Assembly (NCBI GenBank): GCA_023212725.1
Contig: JALBYF010000095.1
Span: 1 to 53,326 of the forward strand
Origin: Tranzscheliella williamsii
Taxonomy: Eukaryota; Basidiomycota; Ustilaginomycetes; Ustilaginales; Ustilaginaceae
Direction of reading: 5' to 3'
DNA: 53,326 bases
The notes beneath the pieces are model-generated. The model was given only the letters and a program-made list of their open reading frames with translations. It did not search any database and had not been told where the DNA came from. The first letter of the stretch is position 1; every line of letters begins with the position of its first letter. Position numbers and translations under genes: made by a program. Shown piece after piece: positions 32,901 to 43,707 of the stretch.

Positions 32901-33336
32901 GGCAGGCAGAGGAAGTAGATGATGGGGTGGTGGTGGAGGTGGAAGGGTTGGCCACCTCTGTTGACTTCTCATGCAAGGCGTAGCTAAATGGCTCGCCCAG
33001 GTTGGGAAAGCCAAGCAGCGATGAAGACTGTTGCGTCAAACCAGGGACATCACTCGATCGCCCTTTGCCCTTGCGGGCAGCACTAGACGGTGACGGTAGG
33101 GTCGAGGAGATCAAGTTTCTGTTTAGGTGTGGGCGTTCGATGCCTAATGGACAGGGTGCACTTGGACCCGCAGTATCTTCTTCGAGATTAAAGCCCTGTG
33201 GCTGTAGATCCTCGTCGCAGGCCCTCGACTTGCCTTTGCGCGTATTGCGATCGTTCTGCCATTGCGAATCGTAGCGCAAGGCGGAGCTTGCCTCAGATGG
33301 ATACCAGGAACGATCCGGAGGGGCACAATTACTCAT
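29949..33336 (-). CDS. RING-H2 finger protein, probable E3 ubiquitin ligase
   Basis: Minus-strand exons 33336-30178 and 30086-29949 (91-nt intron, GTGAGA donor, CAACAG acceptor) encode 1098 residues. Nearly all of it is Ser/Pro/Arg-rich and presumably disordered; near the C-terminus is a RING-H2 finger: CPICREDY, then CNHAFHADCLK, and across the splice TWFKTAKTCPLC. The intron falls inside the finger, and the unspliced frame would lose the last two cysteines, so the splice is well supported. RING-H2 domains recruit E2 enzymes for ubiquitin transfer. No transmembrane helix is visible. Just before the finger is a short acidic conserved-looking block (DDDWAELESYESLVRLGD). I cannot name an orthologue or substrate. 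Confidence 0.85.
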
Positions 33337-34618
33337 AGCGAAAACTTATCCGGCTGTGATACCACGTCAGTGCCAGTGGTAGCCGTCAACAATGAGGGTA
33401 AGAGTTGGTTGGGCGCAGACGACGCACGTTGAAGACCAAACTGATGGGGGTTGCTACAAATGATGTGTGTCTGGTATTTGATGTCGGTTGCGACGCTGGC
33501 ACCAGACTTGTGGGTGACTTTGGATCTGATGGTTGACACTGGGAACGAAGGATGTTATCTTACTCCTTGACGCTTTCTGGGCAGCTTAGCGTTCAGAGTT
33601 TAATGAGCTTGACAGGAGCCCTGCACATACAAGAAAGCAGAGGCCAGGTGCTGTCTATGCCCACTCACTTATCGGCTAGCGGCGTGATGTCAAGGGTCCA
33701 GCAAGGAATCACAATTACCGTATAAGAGTGATATCGTGAGATTGTAATAAGAAACGTACGTGATCTGGATCACAACAATCTGGGGCTAGTGTGTGGGTAT
33801 CACGCACACAACAACAATTTTAAGTGAATGCCTGTGCAACCACAGAGTGCATTTGCTTTATGTGATCACTAGCTATTCCCAAATTGGCCGCATGTTGGTG
33901 CAACATCACAGTCACAGTCACGGTCAAGCTCATGTGTGGCAGCGATGAGGCAGCTGTCAGCTACATGCTACCTTCGCGGTTCTGTGCTGTATCTCAGTAG
34001 GAGTTGACCGAGTTAACGAAAAGTGTTGGCTTCAGAACGTGCAGACGTGACGAAAAAAATCACAACTAAAGCTGCATCAGCGTAGTTCCGTTCAAGGCCT
34101 CCTTGCTCGGTGGGATTATTGAGCCTATGCTTCAATCACACTGCCCCGTGAACCACAATATGCAACCGGCATGCAGGCGTGCATGCAACCCCAATCTGTG
34201 AATCACACCTATGAAAATCGGCAAGCCCTCCACATCTATGTGCTGAGCTTTCGTCTGAATTCTGCATGTCAGATTATCACTGCCTAGCATAAGCAAGCCT
34301 TCTGACCAGGAGCCTCGGAACTCGGCGTGACTTTGGTCTTTGGAGGGTTTCGAGGAACGGCCAATAACGATATAAGAACTTTCTGTCAGGTGCAGTCTAC
34401 ACTGCCTTTCCAAGGAACCGATTGTGGTGGTCTCTCATCATCTCCCATTGTTACCATCTTCATCGCCATCTTCATCACTGTTACTCTCTGATCACCGACG
34501 CTGTCAGCTGTCCGAAAGGTATGCCCAGGCGATAGGTGCGACTCGATCGCACTTTCCCTTAGGTTATTCTCCTCTTCATTCCGCTGGACTTATCCTGAAG
34601 TGCGGCATTGTAAGCAAA
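33337..34618. other. divergent promoter region, RING gene / POM152
   Basis: 1282 bases. The in-frame extension of POM152 upstream of 34619 (to 34424) begins with a non-ATG codon and is not conserved. No other gene recognised. Confidence 0.45.
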
Positions 34619-37600
34619 ATGTCGGACGACAGGCCACATACAGCATTCGCTGCGACCGCCCTGGGTGCATCGCGCGGCCCGGTGGAGCCTTTGATACCAT
34701 TCTCTACTATTGATGCGCCATCGCAGCGATTCTACGTCACAGCTCTGGCAGTGCTGTGCCAAGCTTGGAAGTATACGCGCATCATCAAACAGCTCTTCAG
34801 TGGTCCTTCGGAGCTGAGAGCTTCTGCCTACCCGACGTCGGGAATCTCGATCTCTCTCTCCAATGCCATTCTCATCGATTTCACCATTCTCTTCGTTATC
34901 TCCAGGCTCGGTATTCCACTCCTAGACCCGCGATTGGCGACGTCTGCACGTGCGTCTACACCAAATGACCCCAAAGCTGTTGTCTTGCGGCCGTCGAAGC
35001 CCAAAGGCCTTACATATATCAGCTACCTCGCTATATTCGCGTTTCTCACCCTGCTAAACGCAGTTCTCCTAGGAGAAGGTTTCTCCAATCCTGCCATCTT
35101 ATTCTTTAATGCACTTCTCACGGTTCTGCGTACCGTATCAAGTATCGTGGGCTTCGATATGCCTCTCAATGGTCTCGCACCGGAAGCACTTAATCGTCAG
35201 CTCAGCATCAGCGGGGGAAAAGTTAGGATTCGAGACCTCATCCAGCCTACTAGCCATATCCTTGGTCAACATACCGTTCATATCCTGCCACATAGCACCG
35301 CCAAACTCTCACCCGCCTCGGCATGCTACTGTATCGGTCCGAACACCCCGCGTATCGCAATACCGGTCTTATTTAGCAACACACAACCAGATCTCCTTCA
35401 GTACTCGGTGACGGATTTTACAACAGGTGAATCCGCCTATTTCAACGTTACTGTCGATTCTTTAGTCCCATTCGGCGTCACCCAATCTATGCACGAAGCT
35501 GATGAGTTGAGCGCCGTGTCAGCCGCTGCCAATGCGCACACGTTTGGCTCCGGGTCCAAGCAGACACTCACCGCCGAAGACGATCTCGTTGGGCCTGGAT
35601 CAATTCTAAGAGGTGTCTCATACCAGGAGCGTTCTAGACTGCGTGCTGAACGTCGTGCTCAATCAGTCAACAAAGATCTAGGCAGCAGCAAAGGCGCCAA
35701 ATCCTCTAGCGGCAAGGCTGCCCGGGGTGCACAACAACTACTCTGGTATCTGCCGATTACCACAGCCGGAAGGATCCGCCTTGAGAGGGTCCTTGACAAG
35801 TCACGTAACGATGCAAGGATATCACTCTCCGAGGCTCTCGTCGCCAACTGTCCTTCAACGTCTTTTGTGGCATCCGACGCAGGCAACATCAACACGAAAT
35901 TTGGTCAAACCCTACACAAATGTCCTGGAGAGCAGGTCGACTTCACTGTTCAAGTGAGGGGGATCGCACCTTTGGAACTCGAATATCGCCAGATTTGGGA
36001 TGCCACCCGAAAAAGCAGTACCAGTCGAAGCAGCCGAGCCGGGGCTCACGAGGAGCACTCAAAAAAGATTTCTCGCATTGCACCTCCCCATCACACTTCT
36101 CCGCTCCTGTTGCCTGAAGCCGATGCATTGCTTTCGCCCTCGGAGAAGCTCGCCCTTGCTCGCGAAAGAACGCGCTCGGCCGCGCACCGAGCTGGTCTCG
36201 AATCCGAAGATTACAGCTGGGCTGCATCTGTCACAGTGGATCTGCCGCTTGGTAGTCTCAATCTAGAACATCCTGGGAATGTTTCTTACATATTGGATAG
36301 CGTATCTGATGCCTGTGGCAATCGAGTCCAAGTTGGAAGTATTACGACGTCCGCCTCAACTCTTTCCCAAAAGGCTCGTAAGAGGGTTACCGGCTCCACC
36401 GACCGCGATAGGACTTCTCGGCAGGCTGTTATGGTACACTCACGACGGTCTATCGGATTCAATCCACAGCAGTGTCGACCCGGACACCCCCTGCCTTTGC
36501 TTCGAAACAGCAAAGGCATAGAATTGAAGCTGCTTTCACCTATTGATACAGACGAGAACGGTGGCTGGACAGCCGATATCTCCTTCGAACCTGACAACAC
36601 AGCAGCTTTGAAGGGTCTATGGGCACGTGCACCTGCTAAGGCTTCGAAAAGCCAAATTGTCGTACCGTTTGAAGCTCAACATACTACATTCCTTATCGAC
36701 AAACCCGGCCTCTATCGGATCGAGGATTTCAAGGGGCCATTCTGCACCGGTGAGGTCGTGGCTCCTTGGATCTGCGAAGTGGTTGACGTCCCTCCTCCTA
36801 CTGCCCAGATCAACTTCAGCAGCATCGATGATCGGTGCGCTGGTCCCGTCGGTGTCAAGGCCTTGTCCGTTCTTTCCGGGAAACCACCGTTTCAACTCGA
36901 ATACGAGATTGAAAAGCAGGGTCGACATCCAGAGCGCAAAGTACGCACGGTTTATGATCAAACTCGTGACGAGCTCGACTTCCGTCCTGATGTGGATGGC
37001 GCCGTCACTTACAAGTTTGTCAAGCTTCACGATAGCAACTACCGAGGTGTGACGTTGGATGGACCTTCGTTCACCCAGATTTTCCATCCATTGTCCAGCG
37101 CCGAGTTCACCGCGCAAGTGCGGGCCTTGGACGACAGGGCTGTCATTCAAAGTTGCAGCGGGAAACAGGCTGAAGCGGATGTCAAATTTAGTGGTGCCGG
37201 CCCTTGGGATCTTACCTACGCTGTGCGTGGTGGCGATCGTGTTGAGACCAAAGAGGTCAAAGGTATCACTCAATCCCCCTACAAACTTAGCATTGATATC
37301 CCGGAAGTGATCGCCAAGTCTGGCGGTATGCTGACCGTCAGTCTCGTCAAAATTAGCGACTCTAGAGGTTGCGAGAAGTCGCTCGCTACTCGAGACCTCA
37401 ACGTTGAGGTGCGGCGCGTACGACCCAGTGCTGGATTCTTGCCGGCTAAAGCAGAGAAAGGCCGTCAGATCGAGCTCTTGGCCGGCAAACAAGCACGTCT
37501 TCCGGTCCGGCTTAGCGGACAGGGCCCCTGGCAGGTCGAATATAGTTTCAGGGCGGAGGGGTCTGCTGAAGAGATCGACCACATTGCTACACTGCAAAAT

Positions 37601-39121
37601 GTCAACGACGAGCTCATTTCAGAGCAACCAGGCGTGTACAAGATCAAGAAGATCAGCGATAGTTACTGCCCCGGAGATATTTCTGTGGGTCAGGAAGAGT
37701 ACCGGGTCACCGTCCGGGCTCGACCCCTGGTTTATTTCTCGCAAGACGCCGGGACTATCTCGCGTAACGGAAGCTTGATCAGGGCTGCAGTCTGCCAAGG
37801 AAGGCCAGACTCGGTGGATGTCTCGATGTCCGGCAATTTCCCAATCGACGTGGTATACGAGCACATTGCACCGTCCTGGACTGCAGGTCAGAGTGGAGAC
37901 GGGTCATTGGTACTGGCATCGGCCGTCAACGAAATATCTTCTCATGGCAAGCGAAGAAGGTCGTCCTTCTCCTCCGCTCTTAACACTACGAACCTGGAGC
38001 TATCGACAATCACGCCAGGCTGGCATACGTACTTGTTCAACTCTGTCGGCGACGCAGCATATCCCTCAGCACCATTGGTCGACTTCCCGACTTCAGTACC
38101 CCGTAGACTAGAACAAATGATTCTACCCTTACCCAGGGGTTCTTTTACTTGGACTTCTTCGAACCGACGCAGACCTTCATTGTGTGTCGGAGACAGCTTC
38201 AGCAAGCTGAGCGGCTTGCCGTTATTCCGACTTCATGGCAAGGCTCCCTTCACGGTCACCTTTGAAATTCGTTCCGCACTCGATTCGACTAACTTAGGCG
38301 GCCAAGCGCACCGCTTTACGCGCTCGGGCATTCAGTCCAACGAGTACAAACTTCAACTTGCCGATGAGGAGTTCATCTTCGACAAGAAGGGGTCTTGGTC
38401 CATCAATGCCCTCGAGATCATTGACGCCAATGGATGCCAATGGGCAGCAGAAGAGGCCCGCGGTGCCTCGACCAGCTCGAGCTTACAGGTCGAAGTAGCA
38501 GAGACGGCCGATATCACCGCTATCTCGTCTCGCGAGGACTACTGCATTGGGGAGGTCGTGGATTTCGCGCTGCAAGGTAGCCCACCTTGGACTGTTACTT
38601 ACGACTTCAACGGCAAAACTGCACAGGCCGCTGTGCCGTCGCCCGAATTTTCTAGGGTGGCGGAAAAGGCAGGCGTGTTTACGATCAAGAGCGTCGCGCA
38701 CCAGCAGAATCAGTGCAGGCGGGAGATTGTTTCTAGCACTTCTGCCAGCATGGTGAAGACGATTCATGACTTGCCGACGGTGAGGATCTCGGAAGGTCAT
38801 CACTTCATCGAAGACTTGAGGGAGGGTAACCAGGCGGAGATCATCTTCAATCTGCAAGGAGTACCACCCTTCTCATTCACGTATCAGCGTACCGAACCGA
38901 TAGACACGCATCATCGACCAAAAATCCTGGAAACCAACACCGTCAGCGGCGTCTTGGAGTCAAAATACAGCGTCTGGACTGCTGTAGAGGGTACCTGGTC
39001 CGTCACATGGCTGCAAGATCGGTGGTGCCAGGTTTCGCTCGACTACCACAGTGGAGCAGCGACCCCACTCGGCAAGTCCAGGCTTGCCATCCAAAACAGC
39101 GCCGACAACTCGGCTCAATAA
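34619..39121 (+). CDS. POM152: nuclear pore membrane glycoprotein Pom152
   Basis: Single exon, 1500 residues from ATG 34619 (yeast Pom152 1337). Pom152 is a fungal pore-membrane nucleoporin whose lumenal part forms the ring anchoring the nuclear pore complex. The N-terminal cytoplasmic segment (PLIPFSTIDAPSQRFYV) is followed by hydrophobic stretches FYVTALAVLCQAWKY, AILIDFTILFVISRLGIPLL and YISYLAIFAFLTLLNAVLLG. The remaining ~1250 residues are a string of immunoglobulin/cadherin-like repeats recognisable by repeated patterns such as GKPPFQLEYEIEKQG, GAGPWDLTYAVRGG, GQGPWQVEYSFRAEG, GSPPWTVTYDFNGK and GVPPFSFTYQ, each near a following YKIKKISDSYC-type strand. The repeat pattern is what supports the name most strongly. 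Confidence 0.93.
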   Translation: MSDDRPHTAFAATALGASRGPVEPLIPFSTIDAPSQRFYVTALAVLCQAWKYTRIIKQLFSGPSELRASAYPTSGISISLSNAILIDFTILFVISRLGIPLLDPRLATSARASTPNDPKAVVLRPSKPKGLTYISYLAIFAFLTLLNAVLLGEGFSNPAILFFNALLTVLRTVSSIVGFDMPLNGLAPEALNRQLSISGGKVRIRDLIQPTSHILGQHTVHILPHSTAKLSPASACYCIGPNTPRIAIPVLFSNTQPDLLQYSVTDFTTGESAYFNVTVDSLVPFGVTQSMHEADELSAVSAAANAHTFGSGSKQTLTAEDDLVGPGSILRGVSYQERSRLRAERRAQSVNKDLGSSKGAKSSSGKAARGAQQLLWYLPITTAGRIRLERVLDKSRNDARISLSEALVANCPSTSFVASDAGNINTKFGQTLHKCPGEQVDFTVQVRGIAPLELEYRQIWDATRKSSTSRSSRAGAHEEHSKKISRIAPPHHTSPLLLPEADALLSPSEKLALARERTRSAAHRAGLESEDYSWAASVTVDLPLGSLNLEHPGNVSYILDSVSDACGNRVQVGSITTSASTLSQKARKRVTGSTDRDRTSRQAVMVHSRRSIGFNPQQCRPGHPLPLLRNSKGIELKLLSPIDTDENGGWTADISFEPDNTAALKGLWARAPAKASKSQIVVPFEAQHTTFLIDKPGLYRIEDFKGPFCTGEVVAPWICEVVDVPPPTAQINFSSIDDRCAGPVGVKALSVLSGKPPFQLEYEIEKQGRHPERKVRTVYDQTRDELDFRPDVDGAVTYKFVKLHDSNYRGVTLDGPSFTQIFHPLSSAEFTAQVRALDDRAVIQSCSGKQAEADVKFSGAGPWDLTYAVRGGDRVETKEVKGITQSPYKLSIDIPEVIAKSGGMLTVSLVKISDSRGCEKSLATRDLNVEVRRVRPSAGFLPAKAEKGRQIELLAGKQARLPVRLSGQGPWQVEYSFRAEGSAEEIDHIATLQNVNDELISEQPGVYKIKKISDSYCPGDISVGQEEYRVTVRARPLVYFSQDAGTISRNGSLIRAAVCQGRPDSVDVSMSGNFPIDVVYEHIAPSWTAGQSGDGSLVLASAVNEISSHGKRRRSSFSSALNTTNLELSTITPGWHTYLFNSVGDAAYPSAPLVDFPTSVPRRLEQMILPLPRGSFTWTSSNRRRPSLCVGDSFSKLSGLPLFRLHGKAPFTVTFEIRSALDSTNLGGQAHRFTRSGIQSNEYKLQLADEEFIFDKKGSWSINALEIIDANGCQWAAEEARGASTSSSLQVEVAETADITAISSREDYCIGEVVDFALQGSPPWTVTYDFNGKTAQAAVPSPEFSRVAEKAGVFTIKSVAHQQNQCRREIVSSTSASMVKTIHDLPTVRISEGHHFIEDLREGNQAEIIFNLQGVPPFSFTYQRTEPIDTHHRPKILETNTVSGVLESKYSVWTAVEGTWSVTWLQDRWCQVSLDYHSGAATPLGKSRLAIQNSADNSAQ

Positions 39122-39486
39122 ACATGTGGCATTTCAGTTCCATGCGAACAAAAGGAGGCCACTTACTCCCTGTAACATCATCTGCGAATATGAAGCGTCT
39201 TTCCGGTACTGTCTAGCGATCGTGTGAAGAATGTGTTCTTGAGAACATCCGTCCGAGTTTAGCTTCGGGTGGGCTAGATCGGGTTGAGGGAATTTTTGTC
39301 CGAAATCCGTGATTTGATGGAGTGAACTGGGTTTGCCTCTATTGATGGTGGCCATCTCCGCTGTATATATACGCTTTCCATTTGGAATGGACTGCTTCGA
39401 CTCAGCACATCTCTTCAGCCCTTTACCTATCCTTTCGGGTCAAGCAGAACGGCCGCCCATACATTGCGAGATTCTTTCTGTGCCGG
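39122..39486. other. POM152-PRP3 spacer
   Basis: 365 bases between tandem genes. A TATATATA run at 39364-39371 is 116 bases before the PRP3 start. Confidence 0.5.
39364..39371 (+). promoter_or_regulatory. TATA-like element upstream of PRP3
   Basis: TATATATA lies 116 bases upstream of the PRP3 ATG and is the only such run in the spacer. Confidence 0.4.
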
Positions 39487-41538
39487 ATGCCTCCGAAGCG
39501 TCCGATACGGAATGTCTTTGGCGACGATGAAGATGTCAACCAGTCCAGCAACGCCAACAGTGGCCGAAATGGGACACCACCCAAAAAGGCGCGCATTGGT
39601 TCGACTGCGCTGCCGGTGCCAGTCGTGAACCACTCCACCGCCGCCGCGGCAGCCAGCGGGGCGCCGAGCGGGACAGCGAGCCGATTGCCCGACAGCATCC
39701 AGGCACAGGTGGCAGCAGCCAAAGCTAGGATTCAAGCTCAGATGAGTGCCCTAAATCCAAAGAATCTCCCAGGTCCAGCTGTCGCGCAACAACCAAGTCA
39801 ACCGACTGCAACTACCGCTGCCACAGCGATCAGAGGGACTGTCACGAGCGGGGTGGCGATGCCAGCAAGACCAGCTGCATCGGCGTCGTCCTCAACACCG
39901 GCTGGCAACACCATACAAGCACAGCTTGAAGCAGCCAAAGCAAGGGTGCAGGCACAGATGCAAGCGCTCAAAGCCACTTCGGCGCGCCCTGCCGCAGCTG
40001 CTGCTACAGCCTCTGCAACGCCTGCCCGCTCCGCGACGCCAGCTTTAGCAACGTCCAATGGTGCTTTGACACCGGGTGTTTCAGGTTCGAACCTCAGCTC
40101 TAAGACCCCAACCGGCATTCATCCCCTCCTTCTATCTAATAATGTCGCGAGCAGAACTGCGGATTCTTTTCGGGCTGCCAGCTCGCGGTCTGGAGCGCGT
40201 GGGGGGCGAGCTGCTGCACCGCCAGAGGCGAATCCCTACCTCCAAGTCAGCCGCGAACTCGAACAGGAGGCTGGCCATAACGTCGGCGACAAGCCAAAGC
40301 AGCGCTCCATGCACAAGGGCTTTCAGTTCCACAGGCCAGGTCGGCATGTACGAGAAGCCGAAGAGATACGACGCGAACAACAAATGGAAGATCTCAAGCG
40401 CCGCATTCAGGAATCTGCCAAGAAGGCGGGAATGCAGGACAATCTGACCGGCGACGAGAAGATGATCCAGCGCAAACCACCACCCGAGGTGGAATGGTGG
40501 GACATGTCACTGCTGTCCGACAAGACTTATGACGTTGTGCCTCTCGAAGAGAATGTCGCGACCATGCTGCAGAAAGGCAAGGCCAGGGAAATGGATGAAA
40601 AGGCCTATCCAATCCTTCTGTATGGAAAGGACAGCCCGATTGATCACTACATCCAGCATCCGATCCCCATTCCTGCCCCCTCGGACAAGATCGCGGTGCA
40701 ACCTAAACGCGTCATGCTAACCAAGAAGGAACAGAAAAAGCTGAGAAGGCAGCGACGGCAGGCCGAGCTGCAAGACAAGCGCGACCGGATCAAAATGGGC
40801 CTCTTACCGCCTGACCCACCCAAGGTCAAGCTGTCAAACCTGATGCGAGTGTTGACGTCCGAGGCGGTCACCGATCCAACCAAGGTGGAGGCACGGGTTC
40901 GCCGGGAGATTGCGGCGCGCCGGGAGCAGCATGAGCGTCACAATGCGGAGAAGAAGCTGACGGACGAGCAGCGTCGAGAAAAGGTGGAGAGGAGGAAGGA
41001 GAAGGACGAGATGAAGGGTGTCTATTGCCAGGTGTACAAGATCAAGCATCTCGTTTCGCCAAGCCATAAATTCAAGCTGCGCAAGAACGCGCAGGACCAT
41101 AGTCTGAGCGGCATCACGATCTTCCACCCGCGCTTTGCGCTGGTGCTCGTTGAAGGGAGTGCCAAGGCGCTCAAGGCGTATAAGCGACTTATGACGGTAC
41201 GGATCGACTGGACCGATCCGGGCCGGCCCAAGGACGATGTTGGCGACGAGCAGTCGGACGCCGCGGACCATTCCACGCCTTCCGCCGTCACGGCCAACGG
41301 GGTAGGAACGGGCAGCTACAAGACGCTTTCCACCTCGCAGGAAGGCGGCGTGGACTGGGCATCCAACACGTGCGAACTCATCTTCGAAGGCCCGATCCGC
41401 GATCGCAACTTCCCCCCCGGCATCAGAGCCCTCGCCTGTCCGACCGACCATGCTGCAAAGGAGGCGCTCGGCCCCAATATGGAAGGCTACTGGGACGTGG
41501 CTAAGCGCGCCACTGCGAGCCAGGACGAGGGCATCTAA
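39487..41538 (+). CDS. PRP3: U4/U6 small nuclear ribonucleoprotein Prp3
   Basis: Single exon, 683 residues. Prp3 binds the U4/U6 duplex and the 3' end of U6 in the tri-snRNP of the spliceosome. An Ala/Ser/Pro-rich N-terminus carries two copies of a short element (SIQAQVAAAKARIQAQM and TIQAQLEAAKARVQAQM) as seen in Prp3 proteins. The conserved core follows: ANPYLQVSRELEQE, FQFHRPGRHVREAEE, EWWDMSLLSDKTYD, the PIDHYIQHPIPIPAP block, and LTKKEQKKLRRQRRQ. The C-terminal ferredoxin-like domain (DUF1115) includes GVYCQVYKIKHLVSPSHKFK, GITIFHPRFALVLVEG, RIDWTD and ANGVGTG. The start at 39487 (MPPKRPIRNVFG) fits the family; in-frame codons back to 39382 include another ATG but no similarity. Confidence 0.95.
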   Translation: MPPKRPIRNVFGDDEDVNQSSNANSGRNGTPPKKARIGSTALPVPVVNHSTAAAAASGAPSGTASRLPDSIQAQVAAAKARIQAQMSALNPKNLPGPAVAQQPSQPTATTAATAIRGTVTSGVAMPARPAASASSSTPAGNTIQAQLEAAKARVQAQMQALKATSARPAAAAATASATPARSATPALATSNGALTPGVSGSNLSSKTPTGIHPLLLSNNVASRTADSFRAASSRSGARGGRAAAPPEANPYLQVSRELEQEAGHNVGDKPKQRSMHKGFQFHRPGRHVREAEEIRREQQMEDLKRRIQESAKKAGMQDNLTGDEKMIQRKPPPEVEWWDMSLLSDKTYDVVPLEENVATMLQKGKAREMDEKAYPILLYGKDSPIDHYIQHPIPIPAPSDKIAVQPKRVMLTKKEQKKLRRQRRQAELQDKRDRIKMGLLPPDPPKVKLSNLMRVLTSEAVTDPTKVEARVRREIAARREQHERHNAEKKLTDEQRREKVERRKEKDEMKGVYCQVYKIKHLVSPSHKFKLRKNAQDHSLSGITIFHPRFALVLVEGSAKALKAYKRLMTVRIDWTDPGRPKDDVGDEQSDAADHSTPSAVTANGVGTGSYKTLSTSQEGGVDWASNTCELIFEGPIRDRNFPPGIRALACPTDHAAKEALGPNMEGYWDVAKRATASQDEGI

Positions 41539-41806
41539 CATGCAAACAGCCCTACCTACCCGCGCGTCTCACCTTAGTTACAGCCTTGCATACCCCCCAC
41601 TCCCGCGGCCCCGACGCATCGTCCCCATCGCCTTGCCTGTATGCTTATGCCGCCGTTCTGAGTATAGCTGAGAGACATTGTGAGTGGTGCTCTCCACCAA
41701 GATCAACGATCTCCGCCGTCGTACTTCCATAGCGAACCTATTAAGCCATGTGACGATCAGCGCCTTGGAAGAAACGGCCTTTTCTGCCCATGTGTATTTG
41801 TGCGTG

Positions 41807-42979
41807 TTATGGAACGGATCCAGGCGAAGTATCTACATCGGGCTGCTCTAATCTGCCGGCACGTTCGAGTGAGCCGTCTTGGAGCATGTATGCGGGATTC
41901 CAGAGCCCCGTGGCGGTCCCGTCTCCGACGACCACGGAAGCTGGCGATGCGGCTGCGTTGGGCCCAGCGATGATCTGGAGCACTGGGTTGGGCTGAGTGT
42001 TGTAGGTCGAGCCCAGAGAGGTGTAGCCCTGCTCGTAAAGCAGACAGTAGGGAACTCCCTGCGACCCGCCACCAGCGACGCCGTGTTGGCGCGCCAACTG
42101 ATCCCGGCTCATTCCGAGCGCAGCATCAGAGGAGGCGAGGTGGGGGCATCGCAGAAACGTCCACACGTCCTGGTAGGTCCAGTCCAGAATGGGATGGATC
42201 CGCTCAACCTGTGGCCAGTCTTTGTCTGTCCAGGAGCGCAGAGATAGCGAGGGTCCGTGTGGATCGTCCCTCCTCGTGCCGACAAAGATGGCTTTGACAT
42301 CACGCTTCGTTTGCCTAGGAGATCGACCCACCGTGCCAGGGTGAGTCTCCGCCCGCGGCTGCGCAGCTTCCTCAGACAGCCCCACTTGTAAATCTCCGCC
42401 TCCGTCGAGGTACGTTCGAATGCCGTGCTTCATGCCTCCTGTCACGGAGATGACTTCCAAGTTGTATCCATGGACGGGAGAAACACAATACTGAATGAAC
42501 TTTTCTACCGTCGGGAACGGCGATGGGCAGGTGATGTAGAGCGACGGTATTGAGGGCAGAGCGTCTAGCGACGTTGATGGCGTATCGCCCAGTCGGTTGA
42601 GCCGACGAAGCACTGCAGAGAGAATATGCACCAAAACAGTGCCTGATCTCACGTTGGATAAGTAGCCAAAAGAAGTAGTAGCAAGTTCTATCGTCAACAG
42701 CTTGCTCGATACAAGAGAGGTGACAGAAGGAAGAGCCGACTACTCACAGTCTTTGCCGCCGTTGAAGCTGAGAGCGCAGTGTTGCTGCCCGACCTCTGCT
42801 ATCACTTGTTCACACAGTCGGACTGCGCTTTCCACCTTTGTAGCGAGCGTCGGGTATGCCTCTGCCGCCTTGGGGTCCTCGAATAGAGTGTAGACCGCAT
42901 CGATCGATCGAATCCAGTCCGATGACGGAGCGTCTCTGGACGTCGGAGCAGCCGACGTTTCGGCCCCTCCGCTAGCCAT
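41807..42979 (-). CDS. FAD1: FAD synthase (FMN adenylyltransferase)
   Basis: Minus-strand exons 42979-42748 and 42642-41807 join over a 105-nt intron (GTGAGT donor, ATCAG acceptor) to give 355 residues (yeast Fad1 306). The cytosolic enzyme adenylates FMN to FAD and has the PAPS-reductase fold. The junction rebuilds the nucleotide-binding loop SFNGGKDCTVLVHIL (71-85), which fixes the splice. Further family motifs are GMKHGI (147-152), AIFVGTRRDDPHG (195-207), WPQVERIHPILDWTYQDVW and PYCLLYEQGYTSLGST. A disordered Gly/Glu/Arg-rich insert (about 158-190) explains the extra length. The in-frame codons upstream of 42979 are not conserved. Ends 268 bases from convergent PRP3. Confidence 0.94.
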
Positions 42980-43707
42980 CTTGTGCCTGCTCTGAGATTC
43001 GTCCCACGACAGCGCCTGAACCGTGTCGAAGATACAGAGCTGCAAATGAGCAGAGTCGGAGGCGGATCGAAAGTGATAGGTTAGCGGACCAAGCAACCAT
43101 GGGCAGGGGCTCCAACAGATAAATGGAACTAAAGCCCAGTCATAAGTGATTTATCTCGAATATGTGTGGACGGATGTCAGCCGGCTATAAACTAGATTCG
43201 AGTGGAGAGTACTCACACTCATACTTTCGCCGGTTCACAGCTTCTTGGATCACAACCGCGGAACTCACTCGCGTAAGCCCGTCTCTGTTCCGCATCACAA
43301 TAATCGCGAGAAGATCACAGTTCGAGCCCAAGCCAAGAGGGTGAAGGAAGCCACGGAATTCGGATTTTGGTGAATGGCGAGCCATTTTTTAGGACAGGGT
43401 CCAGTAGGGATGAGCTTCCTTTCAATCATGATTATTGTATCAGCGTTATTCAATACTACATCTTCCTGCTCAAGTGGGAGCCATCATATGGCTGTTTGTC
43501 AACGTACAGGCACAAGTTGTATGACACGTGTGTCGAGGTTCGGCCGTTCAGCTCCTCTGGAGAGACACTGTTCTAGTGGATAGGGCTACGCTCAGTATCC
43601 CCCGATAGGCGGCGGCTGTCTTGTCTTAGACAAAGAACAGGGAAGCAAAATATATTACAACCTGACGCTTTTTCTCCGAACATCGCCGTCACAGCGACTG
43701 CCGAAAT
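42980..43707. other. divergent promoter region, FAD1 / coilin-like gene
   Basis: 728 bases. I see no TATA box, RNA gene or repeat in it. Confidence 0.45.

Noticed and set aside
34424..34618. 65-codon upstream extension of POM152
   Set aside because: It begins at a non-ATG codon, is Ser/Leu-rich and lacks similarity; ATG 34619 fits the family.
36617..37597. 326-codon minus-strand frame within POM152
   Set aside because: Shadow of the Ig-like repeat coding region; no family resemblance.
43240..43340. GTTCGAGCCC reminiscent of a tRNA T-arm
   Set aside because: I could not fold an acceptor stem or anticodon arm around it.
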